Positions 12,686 to 24,591 of a DNA stretch of 64,000 nucleotides are shown in pieces. The notes beneath the pieces were generated by a model, which saw only the letters and a program-made list of their open reading frames with translations, was not told the origin of the DNA and searched no databases. Position 1 is the stretch's first letter. Every line of letters begins with the position of its first letter. Source of the stretch: Trametes villosa (lineage: Eukaryota; Basidiomycota; Agaricomycetes; Polyporales; Polyporaceae); NCBI GenBank assembly GCA_002964805.2, contig PUDQ02000004.1, positions 234,399 to 298,398 of the forward strand. The letters run 5' to 3'. The translations under genes and the position numbers were made by a program.

Positions 12686-12836
12686 GCGTTCAAGGTGACC
12701 GATCATTATTACAGCTATAGGGACGATATGATATCTACGAGCTCAGGCCTCAGGATGTTGTAACATGCGTAACGGGAATACAGAACGAGTATGAGAGATA
12801 AAGTGAAGTACAGCGCGCATATATGCATCAATCGCA

Positions 12837-15800
12837 CTAGGAAGGCGATCGACCCGGAGGAACCTGCCCTCCTACCGATCCAGCAGCCCACTCGCCCGCC
12901 ACCGCAACAGGCACCTCCTCCCTCTGCATCTCTCTCAGCACCTGCTGGAACCGGAGCGTCCACCACCCACGCTCCTCCCGCTCCCCACGCGCCCGGTCTT
13001 CATCCACGCCCTGCGCTGCCGCGTCGAACTGCATTGACGGGCTCTTTGGGAGCGGCAGGCCCGACGACAAGATGCCAACCAGCGACTGGCGCGTGTCCAG
13101 CTCGAGGTCGTCGGTGACCACCGCAGGAAGCGCGGGGTAGGAGAGCCCGCGCACGGTGTGGTGGTAGCACTTTCGTAGAGCTTTGAACAGCTCGTCCGGC
13201 TTGGAGGTAGGGTCGAGCGAAGGCGGAAGGGAGAGCGCGATGTCGATCGGGGAGGCGTTCTCGACCGTGATGCCCGTGTCGAGCTGGTCCGGGGGAATGG
13301 GGATGAGGCTTAGGCAGACTGAGCGTTCTATGAGGTTGAGATGTGAGTGCTTGTATATATATGAACATCGCATACACATACCTCCGGTCTCCGTCACGCC
13401 AAGGATCCTGGAAAGCCCTATGCCATCCACGAGACGCGAGCGCGGCTCTTCGTCGCTGCCCCGGGCTCCGTAGCTACTACCTGAGGCATTCGGCACAGCT
13501 AGAACGACAAGATCCGAGAAGACCATAACGTTCAAGGGCACGTCCTCAGCCTGCTGAGCCCTAGGAGTCGCTGGGGTCGACCTCGCGTGGCCCTTGGAGC
13601 TTACGCGCCCGGGCAGACGAAGTCCAGGGAATTGGTCCGAGCGCGGAGTCGCCAGCACAAATCCACTGGAGGCGGTCGACGCGGTGTCGTAGGTCTGCAC
13701 CGAGAGCATGGAGGAGACCGAGGAACCGAACGACCCCGCGCGCGAACGCCGTGTTGTCCAGTCCCGTATCGCCGTAGCCAGCCTCGAAGACGTTCGGTCT
13801 CCACGAGCAGGAACCCGACGCGTCGCATCAGGGTTTGAGTGAGGTGAAGGAACATCGTTGGCTGTGGCTGGAGTGTTACCCCGGAGTCGAACGTCGCTCT
13901 CAGCGGTGCTGGGGGACTCTTCTGTCCGTACGAGCATACCGAACCAGAGAAGCCGTCGAGAGCGCCTGGCTAACGCTTGCGAGACAGGTAGTCCATCGGT
14001 GCGCGACGAGAGGTCCTTGACGAAGTCGTACTCCTCCTCGCGGGCCTTAACCTCCTCCATTACTCTGACCGCGGTTCGGGTCGAGTATAACAGAGAGGTC
14101 GTCGCGAGGTAGTCAGGGTGCCCTCGTGGAGTCAGCTCATACAGCCTCTGGAGCGCGTCATCGTTAGCAAAGCGCGCGCATATACTCACCCATTCACGTA
14201 CCTGGAAGACGTCGAGGTAACTGCGCAACCGCGCATACGGCTCTTCGAACATCTTCTCCAGCGGCCACTCCCCCTCCACCCTCTCCCTCTCCTTCATCCT
14301 CAGGTACTCGCCGAACTCGCCTCCGTCCTGCTCCGTATGCCACCGCACCGCCTCTTTCATGCCCTCATACTTCACGAGATACGGCATGTACATCTCCAGG
14401 CGAGGCACGAATCCCTTCAATGTACCCGCGACGCGCTGTACGATCGAGCCCGTCTGCCAGATAGAGGCCACCGCAGAGAGGGCGCGGGCGATCGCGTCGT
14501 GAAGGTTCACGATGTCCTCGATCCAGTCGAAGAACCGCGCGATCTCCACGGGCAGTCCGGGGAGCCAAGCCCGAGACTCGCGCGAGCGTAGCGGGAGAAA
14601 GGTCGTGCGAACGACGCGTCGGGCGCACTTCACGAAGGTGTCCTCGGACGCAGAGAATGAGTAGATCAGCTCCTGGCGCTCCATCTCCTCGGCACCATAG
14701 TGTCGACTGAGAGAGCGGTAGACGTCGGCAGACAGCGTAGATCTCCAGGAGTTCGACGGCTCGTGCACCAAGACCACTGGAGGAGAGAGCGGCGCTTCCT
14801 CTTGATCGTGCTCGTACTCAGATGCAGGGCTAAGACTCGCGTGGTCTTCGTACTCGGATGGAGGGCTAGACGCAGTAGACACGGAGACGGAATCTGGAGA
14901 AGCCTGCCGATGATGTCGACTAGATATTCCAGGACTAGAGGCGCGATGTCCAGAATGGTGAGAGGAGCCCCAAGAACCGTGATCCGCCAGAGGAGTCCTC
15001 TCTTGCTCGCGTTGGTCTACAGCGGGACGACGATGTAGTGCGCCATTCGAGTTGGTAGTCTTCGACTCTAGAGCGTCGAAGAGAGCGGCAGCGCCCTTGC
15101 TAAGTTCCCTGCTAATCCGCACTTGGTCTTGCCAGCCAGCATCGGCCACAGAGAGATCGCTGTCCGCGCGAGAGATACCAGGCATCAGAGAAGTACCACT
15201 GCCCTGACGAGAGAGCGGCGGGCGCTGTTCCAGTTCCGGTTCATCAGGAGTAGTGTTACCGCCGTAGGAGAGAGACTCCGGGATACCAAAAGCTCGACGC
15301 TCACGAGTCCCAGCATCCTGTCCTCTAGACAAGTTCCCGCCAGACGTCCTAGGTGATGGAGACAGAAGCCGAGAAGACCGCAGACCAGACTCAGTAGACT
15401 GCCTTTGATGAGAGTTCCGCCTAGAGGTGTTTGTCGTAACTTTCGAGGAATCCTTGCGAGATGTCGGAGGCCGTTCGTAGCTAGATTTCGAGCGCCCGTG
15501 AGCAGGTCTGGTAGGAGCGGAGGACACGTCCACGGACGGTTCGCGAGGTGAGTTGAGCAGAGGAGACCTGGAACGTCTACGGTCTGTAGGTTGCGGGGAT
15601 TGGGAAGCAGCTCGTCGGCTTGAATGAACAGCCTCTTGTACGGCCAGCGAGCTTGACGGCCGTTTCCAGGATGTCCGGTTCTGCCTAAGAGAGATGGGAG
15701 ATCGAGACTGCTCGGTACGCCCGCCGCCTTCAGGTCTTGGGGACACCCGATAGTCCTTATTCCAGGTCTGCGCGTGATCGTCGTAGTCGGAGTATGTAGA

Positions 15801-17635
15801 CTCGGCATCGCTGTGGCTAGCCTCTGATTCAGAGAGGGCGTTGCCGTTATGACTACGAAGCGGCGGTTGGTCGACGGAGGTCGAACGAGGCGACGAGCCG
15901 TTCCGGAAGTCAACCGACCCGCCTATCGCAAGTCCGTGGATGCTATTACCGCCCTCGCTCTCGCTATGAACCAACGTGCCGTCGCCATCGCCCGGCGTAT
16001 CGCCATAGTCATGGTGCAGACCATCCACGATCCCGAGCAGAGCCTCATGACGCAGCCGGTCGTTGGAACTGCCGTGTCGGTGTGGCAGTGGGGATCGCCT
16101 CTGGAAGCCGTCCTGCTGTGGCGGAGAGTCGTCCGCATATATGCTGCCATCGTCGTCACCGGCGAGAGGCGGTTCATCCATGAGGAAAGAGTGAGCGTCT
16201 GAGTCGTCGTCGTATATGCTCACTTCGTCATCGTCGATGGGAAACCGCCTCTGATGCTCCCCAAAATCGTCCACCTTGAGTCCCAGGCCAACAGTGATTG
16301 CAGACCTGCTTGGGATTTTGGTAGGAGCCGCGCTTGCACCTCTTTGCGCCAGTGCTCTAGGAGGCTGTCGGTTGATCTCGCGTGGCAGAGCTGAGGGAGG
16401 AGGTGCTGGTGGTGCCTGCTTGAGCCACTGTGAGTGGCGGTTGCGTTTTTTCGCCCCATGATCGCTCTCCGAAGAGCTGGGAACGATTACTGCGTTCGCA
16501 ACGACGAGCCTGCCTGGGGAGTGGGCCCTTCCGACTTGCCGCTCAAGCTCTGAGCCGCTGTCAGTAGGAAGAAGATGTCCTGTCCTCGAGGGCTTCGGTC
16601 GGGGGAGCGAGCTGTACGCGAGAGGCGAGCCAGCCGGTCGTTCAGGTTGAGGCGTCGTGAAAACGGAGTAGCGACTGGGTGTTTGAGGGGTTGTAGGGTT
16701 GGACTTCGATTTTGCGTCCGTCTTGCGCTTCGGCAACGCGGAGGTCGCATTCGAGCTTGACTTGGATGTAGAAGCAGGTACTTCAGCTGCGACGCGTGAG
16801 CGCTCGTTCCGACCTCTCTCGCTAGGCTGTGCATTTACTCAGAAACTGGATACGCATGCGAAAGTAGGCAACGTACGTCCACATCTAAACGCGGCTGGAA
16901 GTCCGGGCGAATGGCACCGGATCCTTGAGGAGCCCGTAAAGTGGCAGGGGGAGCTTTCGGGGACGAAAGACTTGGAGTGGTGGCGTTAGAGGCGGTTCCA
17001 CGGCGTGAGGGCGACTTGAGCGCTGATTTAGGGGCAGGAGAAGCGGGTGTTCGCAAACGTGGGATATTAGTGGATGGAGATGGCTCTGGGGTAGTCCTTG
17101 GAATGCGAGAGGATGTCGTCTGAAGTGCCGGCGTGTGATAAGACTCAACGGACTCGCTCTGATCTAGCGATTGTCTTGGAAGTTGAGTCATTCTGTCCAC
17201 TGTATCGCGGAGGGACGGAAGTAGGTGGGCCTCGAGAAGAGGGATATCCGTCAACTGGCTTTTGCGCTTGTCACGGTGTTCTTTGTCTTTGTCGCCTTTG
17301 CTGTCTTGCCGAGCCAGAGACAGGGTAGAGCGCTTACCAGAGCTCCTACTAATAAGCCGGCCGACAGCTCCTAGATGAGATGTATCCGCAGAATCGGGTG
17401 AAGATGCCTCGTCCAAAGCGGCAGGATACGCTATCGACGGATGATCGAAAGGCGCTGAGTACTTCTCGTAGGAGGCTCGCGTATCCCCAGATATAGATAG
17501 ACCGGCAGCTGCAGCATAGTGGGACGGAGGCAAGAAATTCGGCGGCCGAGAATATTGAGGCGCGAACGTTTGCGGAGTGGTAGCAGGCGCAGGAGAACGG
17601 GACTTGCTTCTCGCGTGAGAACGACCAAAAGGCAT
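12837..17635 (-). CDS. RhoGEF with DH and PH-like domains
   Basis: This is a guanine-nucleotide exchange factor predicted to activate Rho/Cdc42-type GTPases in polar growth. Exon 1 (17635-16877, MPFGRSHARSKS) joins by a 50-nt phase-0 intron (16876-16827) to the main exon at PSERGRNERS, giving 1,546 residues. The first 960 residues are Ser/Pro/Arg-rich and probably disordered, with acidic repeats such as SIYDDDSD and SIYADDS. The DH domain runs about residues 960-1190 (RQELIYSFSASEDTFVK, FDWIEDIVNLHDAI, YMPYLVKYEG, YARLRSYLDVFQ). A PH-like segment around 1370 includes VMVFSDLVVLAVP. Two further introns (14148-14201 and 13328-13381) are both 54 nt and stop-free, so retention would keep the frame. 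DH identity is a motif judgement. Confidence 0.85.
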
Positions 17636-18229
17636 GTAAGAAAGCTGTACGAAGTATGGTAGCGTCGGCAGGAAGCAAATGGAGATCGTTCAACGTTTAG
17701 ACAAGAGCAGGTGAGATGGTTGAGAAACAGGCGTCGCGACCCGCGAGTCAGAGCGTTGGTGTTTCGAACTCGACGAACCTGCGTGACCATGTCACGCCCT
17801 AATTTGGGAGTGTCACAGCTCTCCGTTCCTGTCGGCCAGCCCAGAAAATCAGGGGCATCGAGCTCGGCATTTTCCGGTTCTCGACCGAGGGTCCACAGCA
17901 GATCTTTGAGTTCGATCTGAGCACACAACCTCCGTCCCACCTCCATCTTTGCACCTCTGCTATTGCGTTGATAGAGCCCTGAGGCAGGCTTTGCAAGGTT
18001 TTCTTACGCTGGTGCACCCGAAAAGTACGCTCATTTCATGCTTTCGGCCTTGCAGATAAGTGCTCACATTCATTTTGCCCGATCACAACCCCACAGCGTC
18101 AAGGCCCTTATCTGGGCGGATTAACCTCTCTCCCAGGTCCCCGGGCCTCAGAGGTTGATTCTGAACCTTGCGTAACTGCGAGACTCCCTCCTTGCCTCCC
18201 CCCTCAATGCTTTGCACGTACACGCGCTG
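17636..18229. promoter_or_regulatory. Bidirectional promoter, RhoGEF / SulP transporter
   Basis: This 594 bp spacer separates the divergent start codons of the RhoGEF (17635) and the SulP transporter (18230). An upstream ATG at 18206 opens a seven-codon frame that stops (TGA) at 18227-18229, directly before the transporter ATG, a possible upstream ORF. No TATA box was seen. Confidence 0.45.
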
Positions 18230-21200
18230 ATGTCGCTCAATTCTCCCACCGAGCGAGCAGCCAATACGCCTCCGATGGCCGTGGCCAGGCTCGATGACGC
18301 TAGCTCGCCAGCGGCACGCGACATCGACGCGTTTCTGCGCACGCAAGGTGGCTCCCCGATTGCACGCGCTGGGTGAGTTCGACTTGTTCGCGTCACCGGG
18401 CTACTGCAGTCTTTAACTGGGACCTATGCAGCCTGCTGCAGCCGCGCAGTTATGTCTCCTCAAGTTCGAGATCGTCGAGGCCCAGACACATACCTGCTGC
18501 GGTGCACACGCAAGACGCGATCCGGGATAGTACAATGGAGATATCGAGCTTCAACCTTCAAACCCCCTCCCACCTTTCTACGCATTCTCAAGAGGCGTTC
18601 ATTTTCCCCGACGTCGGCGCCTCTTCCAATGAAGAGGACGAAAACGTGTTAACCTCCGCGTCGCTCACGTCCGAGCTCTCCTTCAAGCCTGCGGAAGACG
18701 TCACGGACCTCGAGGCCTCCACTTCCACGCTTTCAACGCATCCGGTTTCCGGGGAGATGACCCCAAGAGCCCCGCCTAGCTCGTCGCACCCGTCCGGCTT
18801 GTCTCTGCTTCTCGCTCGCTACGACGACCGCTCGCAGTCCACCCCGGCGACCCCAATAGCCGATTCTACCACTCAGACGCCAACGCTCGAAAGGCCCAAC
18901 TTCATGGGCGCTCCTCTGTCGATCGTGCGTGAAAGCCAGAATGGCTCCATATCCTCCGAAAGACGCACGCATACACCATCCGAAGCCCTTCACCAGTCGT
19001 CCAATGAGTCCGTGCCGCTTCTTGCCGACCTCGAGGCGAATCACCAGTCCTACCAAACGAACGGACATCCTCGGCCGGAGCCTGTCGGGAAGCGCGGCAC
19101 GAGGGGAGCTGTGAAGGACATGGCTCTTCGAATATCGAAGGGTTCTGGCCCTGTATTCAAAGACGGCGTCCGCTCCATCCCTGCCGTGATCCTCGGCACG
19201 CTTTTGAACATCCTAGACGGTGTATCATGTGAGTTATATGTTTGTGCGCCGTATCTTCGGACGCCAGCTGACGTTCACAGACGGCATGATCATCTTCCCT
19301 GCCGCAGGAGTGTTTACCGGCCTCGGCGGGGCTGGAGTATCGATGTTCTTCGTCACGCAAGTTGCCGTATAGCAGTCTTCTTGTCTCATCATCTGACAAG
19401 GACTGCTTTAGTGCGATCATCACCCAGCTCATATACTCTGCTGGCGCGAGCGGCTTCGCGGGTGCAAATGGCAGTATGATGATCGAGGTCGTCGTGAGTA
19501 TCTCCGACCCCGCGAACGTCATGCGCCGTATTTGACTTGTCGCTGTGCAGCCCTTCTTTCATCTCATCGCCAATCAAATTGCGGACGACATCGGAGAGGA
19601 CAAGCCTCACGTCGTGATCGCTACCACGATGGTGGCGTTCGCGTTCTCTTCAATCCTGACCGGTGCGTCGACCCCATGGGCGCATATATGCAGTTTCTCA
19701 AGATTTCACAGGCGTTACCTTCTTCCTTCTGGGAGCGTTGAGGCTAGGCTCGTTGATCGGATTCTTCCCGCGACATATCTTGGTTGGGTACGTCCCAAGG
19801 CTGCATATATGCGCACACTTCTCCTGAAGGACCTTAAAACTAGGTGTATAGGCGGTGTTGGGGTCTTCTTGGTGATCACTGGGTGAGAGAAATCGTATAT
19901 CATGCTATTTCTTCTGGGGTTTCTAACCTCTACTCTGCTCAGGCTGACCGTCAGCACCGGGATGTCGGACGACGACTTCTCGCTCTCCTTGGGGACTTTC
20001 AAGTACCTCGTCCTCAATGTTCACAACCTCGTCATGTGGCTGCCGGCTTTTTGCCTCGCCATTCTTCTACGCCTCATCACGCATAGGTGGGAGCACCAAC
20101 TGATCTTCCCGATCTGTGAGTGGCGATCGCGGCAGTTTGCACATCTAGAGGTACTGAAATGGTACAACGACTCCAGATTTCTGTGTCATTCCGATGGTCT
20201 TCTACATCGTTGTCGCCGCGGGACATCTCGATCTCGGCATGCTGCGAGAAACGGGTTGGTTGTTTGACATGGGGACGTCACGCGAGCCGTGGTATCACTT
20301 CTACTCACTGTACGGTACGTGGTCAATGTTGCTCGCCCTGCACCGGAGACCTTCACTCACCGGCGATACTCAGACTTCGGTGCAATGGACTGGTCAGCAT
20401 TCTGGGCGACCATGCCTACGCAATTCGCTCTGTGAGTGGGACAGTCCTTGGCACGGCAACGCCGCTCACGAGAACTGGAAAGGCTGTTCTTCAACATCTT
20501 GCATCCACCCCTCAACGTGCCCGCCTTAGCTGTCTCGCTCCATCATGATGTGAACACCGACAAGGAACTCGTCGCGCATGGTTACTCCAACCTGCTTGCA
20601 GGCCTCATTGGCACGGTGTGAGTAGTTTTCGTCTGTTGCGCCTCGTCTCACAACCCAATGAATTCTTGTCCTACAGGCCAAACTATCTCGTCTATGTCAA
20701 CACATTGCTGTTCGTAACCTTCCGGTTACCCCTTCTCTCCTTACCTCTAACGCATATACGCAGGTTCTACCGCGTTGGAGGCGATACTCGTGTCTCTGGC
20801 TTCCTCCTTGCTGGCGCTACGACCATTCTCTTGTTGGTTGGGACTGGGCCGATCGCATTCATCCGTGAGCACCTCCACGGTACTATGCTGCAACGCGCTA
20901 AAACTTAGGCAAACGTAGCCGTCATGGTTGTGGGCGCACTGATCTTCGTGCTTGGGATCGACCTCGTCAAGGAGGCGCTGTGGGATACTCGACATCGCGT
21001 CAGCACCTCCGAGTACGTCACGATCGTGAGCATCATGATCTGCATGACCGTGTGGGACTTCGTCACCGGAGTGCTCTTGGGCATCGTCGTCAGCTGTACG
21101 TGCTTCTCCGTGCGCTCTCATTCACGCCCATACTCACATCCCATCAGGCGTCTTCTTCGTCGTCCAGAGCTCGCAGCGCCAGAGCATCCGCGCACTACAC

Positions 21201-22473
21201 ACCGGCGACAGCGTCATGTCGACCGTCCGGCGCCCCGGCGCGCACCGCGCGTACCTGCGCGACGTCTCCAAGCAGACGACGATCCTGCGCCTGCAGGGCT
21301 TCATGTTCTTCGGCACGATCGCGCACGTCGAGGAGGCGATCCGCGCGCTGCTCGACGAGCCGACGTGGCGCCGGAGCCCGATCCGCTTCCTCGTGATCGA
21401 TCTGTCGCTCGTCGCGGGCGTCGACATGAGCGCGGCGGAGGCGTTCGTGCGCGTGCGCCGGCTGCTCGCGGCGCGCAAGGTCGTGCTGGTGCTGTGCGGG
21501 TGCACGGTCGAGAGCTCGGTGGGGCGCGCGTTGGGTAATGTGGGTCTGCTCGAGATGAGCGGCGTCGAGCTCTTCGACTCGTTCAGCGATGCGATCGAGT
21601 GTAAGTTGTGCTGTTGCGCTGTAAGGCGAATGTCTTGCTAATGCGCAGTTGTTGACAGGGACGGAAAATACCTACCTGAGAGCGTGGTTTAGGGCACAGA
21701 AAACTGAGACGCTCCCAGTCGGTAAGTGGGAATGCCGTGAGTTGTGAAGATGCTTGGCTGACCCATGCGCGCAGCTCTTCCCGGGCGACAGGACGACGTA
21801 ATCCCCTTCCAAGGCTCCGTCATCGACAGCCCCAGGAGGACGGCCCTCGTTGACGCCGGGTGGCGCACAATCGCTCGAGGCTGGTATCCCTTTATTTGTT
21901 TTTCCTCCTGCCATTTTGACACCCGTCTTCAGATCACAGCCCTCCGGACCCCCTAGACGCAGCCGAGCCGTTCAACACGCTCGTCCGTGCCTTCTCGTCC
22001 TACGAGGCGATCGACCGCGACACCTACGCGCCGCTCATCCCGTACCTCAAGCGCATGCCCGTCCCCGCAGGGACCGTGCTCTGGAGCCAGGACGACGCGC
22101 CCGACGGGCTCTACATCGTCGAGTCCGGCATCCTGCGCGCGACGTACCGCTTCGCGGACCCGACGCCGCCGATGGTCGAGTCGATGGTGCCCGGGACGAT
22201 CGCGGGCGAGCTGTCTGCGCTCTCCGGGCTCGAGCGGAACGCGACGTGTGTCGTCGAGCGCGCGGCGGTGGTGTGGAAGCTGAGCAGAGAGGGGTTGGCG
22301 GCGCTCGAGGAGGCGCACCCGGAGCTCGCGATGGCATTTACGAGGCTGGTGCTGAAGGGTGAGTGGATTTGACTGTACGTGTGATGTGTGTGTGTGTATG
22401 CTGACCGGTCGTGGATGCAGTGGCGAAGCTCGATTACGATATTCTGATCACGGCGTTGGCGACGAGGCAATAG
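18230..22473 (+). CDS. SulP anion-transporter-like protein with STAS and cNMP-binding domains
   Basis: This multi-pass SLC26/SulP-family protein belongs to the fungal group with the architecture of yeast Ygr125w/Vsb1, a vacuolar protein needed for basic amino-acid storage (known for the relative). A disordered N-terminus of about 270 residues ([12 protein letters not shown]...) precedes the first membrane block: [82 protein letters not shown]. The STAS domain contains [14 protein letters not shown] and [24 protein letters not shown]-like cNMP fold follows with [14 protein letters not shown] and [14 protein letters not shown]. It ends TALATRQ at 22473. There are over ten short introns; one has a GC donor (19357, GCAAGT) and two carry the palindrome GCATATATGC. 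Substrate and any nucleotide ligand are not shown by sequence. Confidence 0.92.
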
Positions 22474-22972
22474 CGCAGACCGTGCGCGACGGACAATATT
22501 TCATGCATATATTGACAATCTGCTGGTTGTAGCGATAGACTTAGAGACGACGTTACGATACCCCGCGCTCTCCAGCCGAGCCGAACATTCGTAGCAATGC
22601 CCGTACGCACCCACACACGACTAGATTTGTTTCCACCCAATTGTCTACACATAGTGAGCGCGAGTGTCGAGAGTAAGGCTCCCTATATGAGCGTAATTCG
22701 CGAGCAGGGAGGGTGTGTCGGTGGATACTATCATTTTGTGGCCTCTAAGTGGACGAGCCAACCTGGTGCACACCGCACACGGAGAGCTTCTAGAGGATGG
22801 CATGGTGTGGTCATCGTGGTCCGCAGCGTCGAGGTCGTGTCCAGCAGCAAGCGCGCGTGGCGGGACGCCCGCTCGCCCCGGGAAACTCGGCCTCGCTTCT
22901 CACCACGATGACAGCATCCACCCGAGTCCTCTCAGTCCAGCGTCTTGCCCATCTACCACCAACACCACCACC
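22474..22972. other. Intergenic, 3' end of SulP gene and promoter of DAP1
   Basis: Tandem (head-to-tail) spacing of about 500 bp. CT-rich and ACC-rich sequence (ACCACCAACACCACCACC) lies just upstream of the DAP1 start and is typical 5' UTR sequence. No other gene is supported. Confidence 0.5.
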
Positions 22973-23693
22973 ATGGCGTTCGACTTCGGGACCCCCGTGA
23001 ACACCGCGCTGCTGCTCTACATCCTGTACTCTATCCAGCGGATCATCTACCCGTCGAGCGCCGTGCCCAAGACCGTCCCGAACGAGTTTAAGAATGGGTA
23101 CACTTGGATGCCGAAGGCGCACCCGCCGACGCTGCTCTACCAGACGTACACCCCGAAGACCCTCGCGCCGTTTAATGGACAGGAGGGAAAGCGCATCCTG
23201 CTCGCAATCAAGGGCGTGGTGTACGACGTGACTGCTGGGAGGAACTTCTACGGCCCCAGTGAGTGCTACTGAGCTATGTTGTGGATTGCCTTATCTCACG
23301 TGTCATAGACGGCATGTACGCGAACTTTGCTGGCCGTGATGCATCCCGAGGGATGGCAAAGCAGTCCTTCGACGAGGGTGCGTTCACAGAGTCCTGCCGC
23401 CCGCATATACCCCGCATCCGCTGACCTTCCCGAGCAGAGATGCTGACGCCTATTGACAAGCCTCTCGACAAGCTCACCGACCTCACGCCCGAGGAGATGT
23501 AAGCCTCCTCCATCGCTATTAATGCTCTGCCAATCTGACCTCAAGCGATATCATACAGCGAGAACATGAAGGGTCAGTACCCGATCAAGCAGACTGCGAT
23601 GTGTCGTGTACTAACCTCGCACCAGGTTGGATGGAGCATTTCTCCAGCAAGTACATCGTATGCGGCAAACTTGTCGAGAACGACGCGGTCTAG
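22973..23693 (+). CDS. DAP1: Dap1-type membrane steroid-binding / cytochrome b5-like haem protein
   Basis: This member of the MAPR family (yeast Dap1, animal PGRMC1) binds haem through a tyrosine and supports cytochrome P450s such as Erg11 in sterol synthesis at the ER. The start MAFDFGTPV leads into a membrane anchor TALLLYILYSIQRIIYP. The cytochrome b5-like fold follows: YTPKTLAPFNGQEGKRI, VVYDVTAGRNFYGP, GMYANFAGRDASRGMA and the helix PLDKLTDLTPEE. FYGP holds the conserved haem-ligand tyrosine. Four introns at conserved-looking places join in phase, the last at MKG|WMEHFSSKY. The stop is 23691-23693 after GKLVENDAV. Length is about 170 residues. A P450 lies 5.7 kb away, with no sign of special linkage. 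Confidence 0.95.
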
Positions 23694-24591
23694 CCCTGCT
23701 TATGCATTGTATTTGTCCTTGACTCTGCGCCTCGGAAGGACATAACGTCAGATGTGTGAGGTGACCCCGTCGAATTGACAATGTTGATCGCGACAGCCAT
23801 ATTGAGCCGATGTTGCAGTTGTTGCGCTTCCGAACTGTCTTCTCGCAATCCTTCCCTTGAATGCACCGAACTTCACGACCATCACCGAGGCGGGGCTTCG
23901 CGGCTGGGAGAAGGTACGGGAGGCCCCATGCCATGGGTGCACTGTAGTCTCCATGGCTACATGGTATTGTACTAGCGTCGTTTCTTCTGGCTGGCAATTA
24001 CACCGTCGCGCTCGACGCTGCAAGCGACCTCGGACTTCACAATGGGTGCAGGCATGTGTGTTCGTCCTCCCCTGCGACGTAATTGTTGACAGTCTCCGCG
24101 GATCTTTAGTCCTCATCCGACGTTCTCACGGTAGCTCAGGACCTACATGCGTCTGAGAAGCTTCTGAAGCTCACCTTCGCAACTGCTATTCTCTTGTCGC
24201 CAGAATCCTGACATTTGTGCGAAGTCGCAACCCAGTTTCGCCTCCGACGACGATAACACACTATTGCCGGGAACCTATATAACGAACATGTTTGTGTTCT
24301 ACGCGAGCATATCTGCTGCGAGCACACTAGAACAGCTACGACACTTGCGCGCAAACAACCCCTGGACTTCATGGCTCTCCCCTTGACAATCGTCGCACTG
24401 GCTGGCAATACTCCACGGGATGTCCACAACTTCTTGGGTATGTCGCAACCCCTTCAGCGTGAGCGAGTCGCTCACTAGGTCGTTCGTTCCGATAAGATCA
24501 CTATCAGAGATGGAATATAGCTGTGGCGAGACTCCCGCCACGGAATCGATATGCAGCTGTTGTTAACCCACTTCCCCACCCCGGTAATCCT
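23694..24591. other. Intergenic, upstream of F-box gene
   Basis: Frames here are short and interrupted. An ATG at 24371 opens MALPLTIVALAGNTP before a possible donor at about 24437 and could be a first exon of the F-box gene; I could not link it in phase with confidence. Confidence 0.4.

Noticed and set aside
11969..12706. 245-codon frame antisense to the hydrolase
   Set aside because: A shadow of GC-rich coding sequence; the sense strand has catalytic motifs and in-phase introns.
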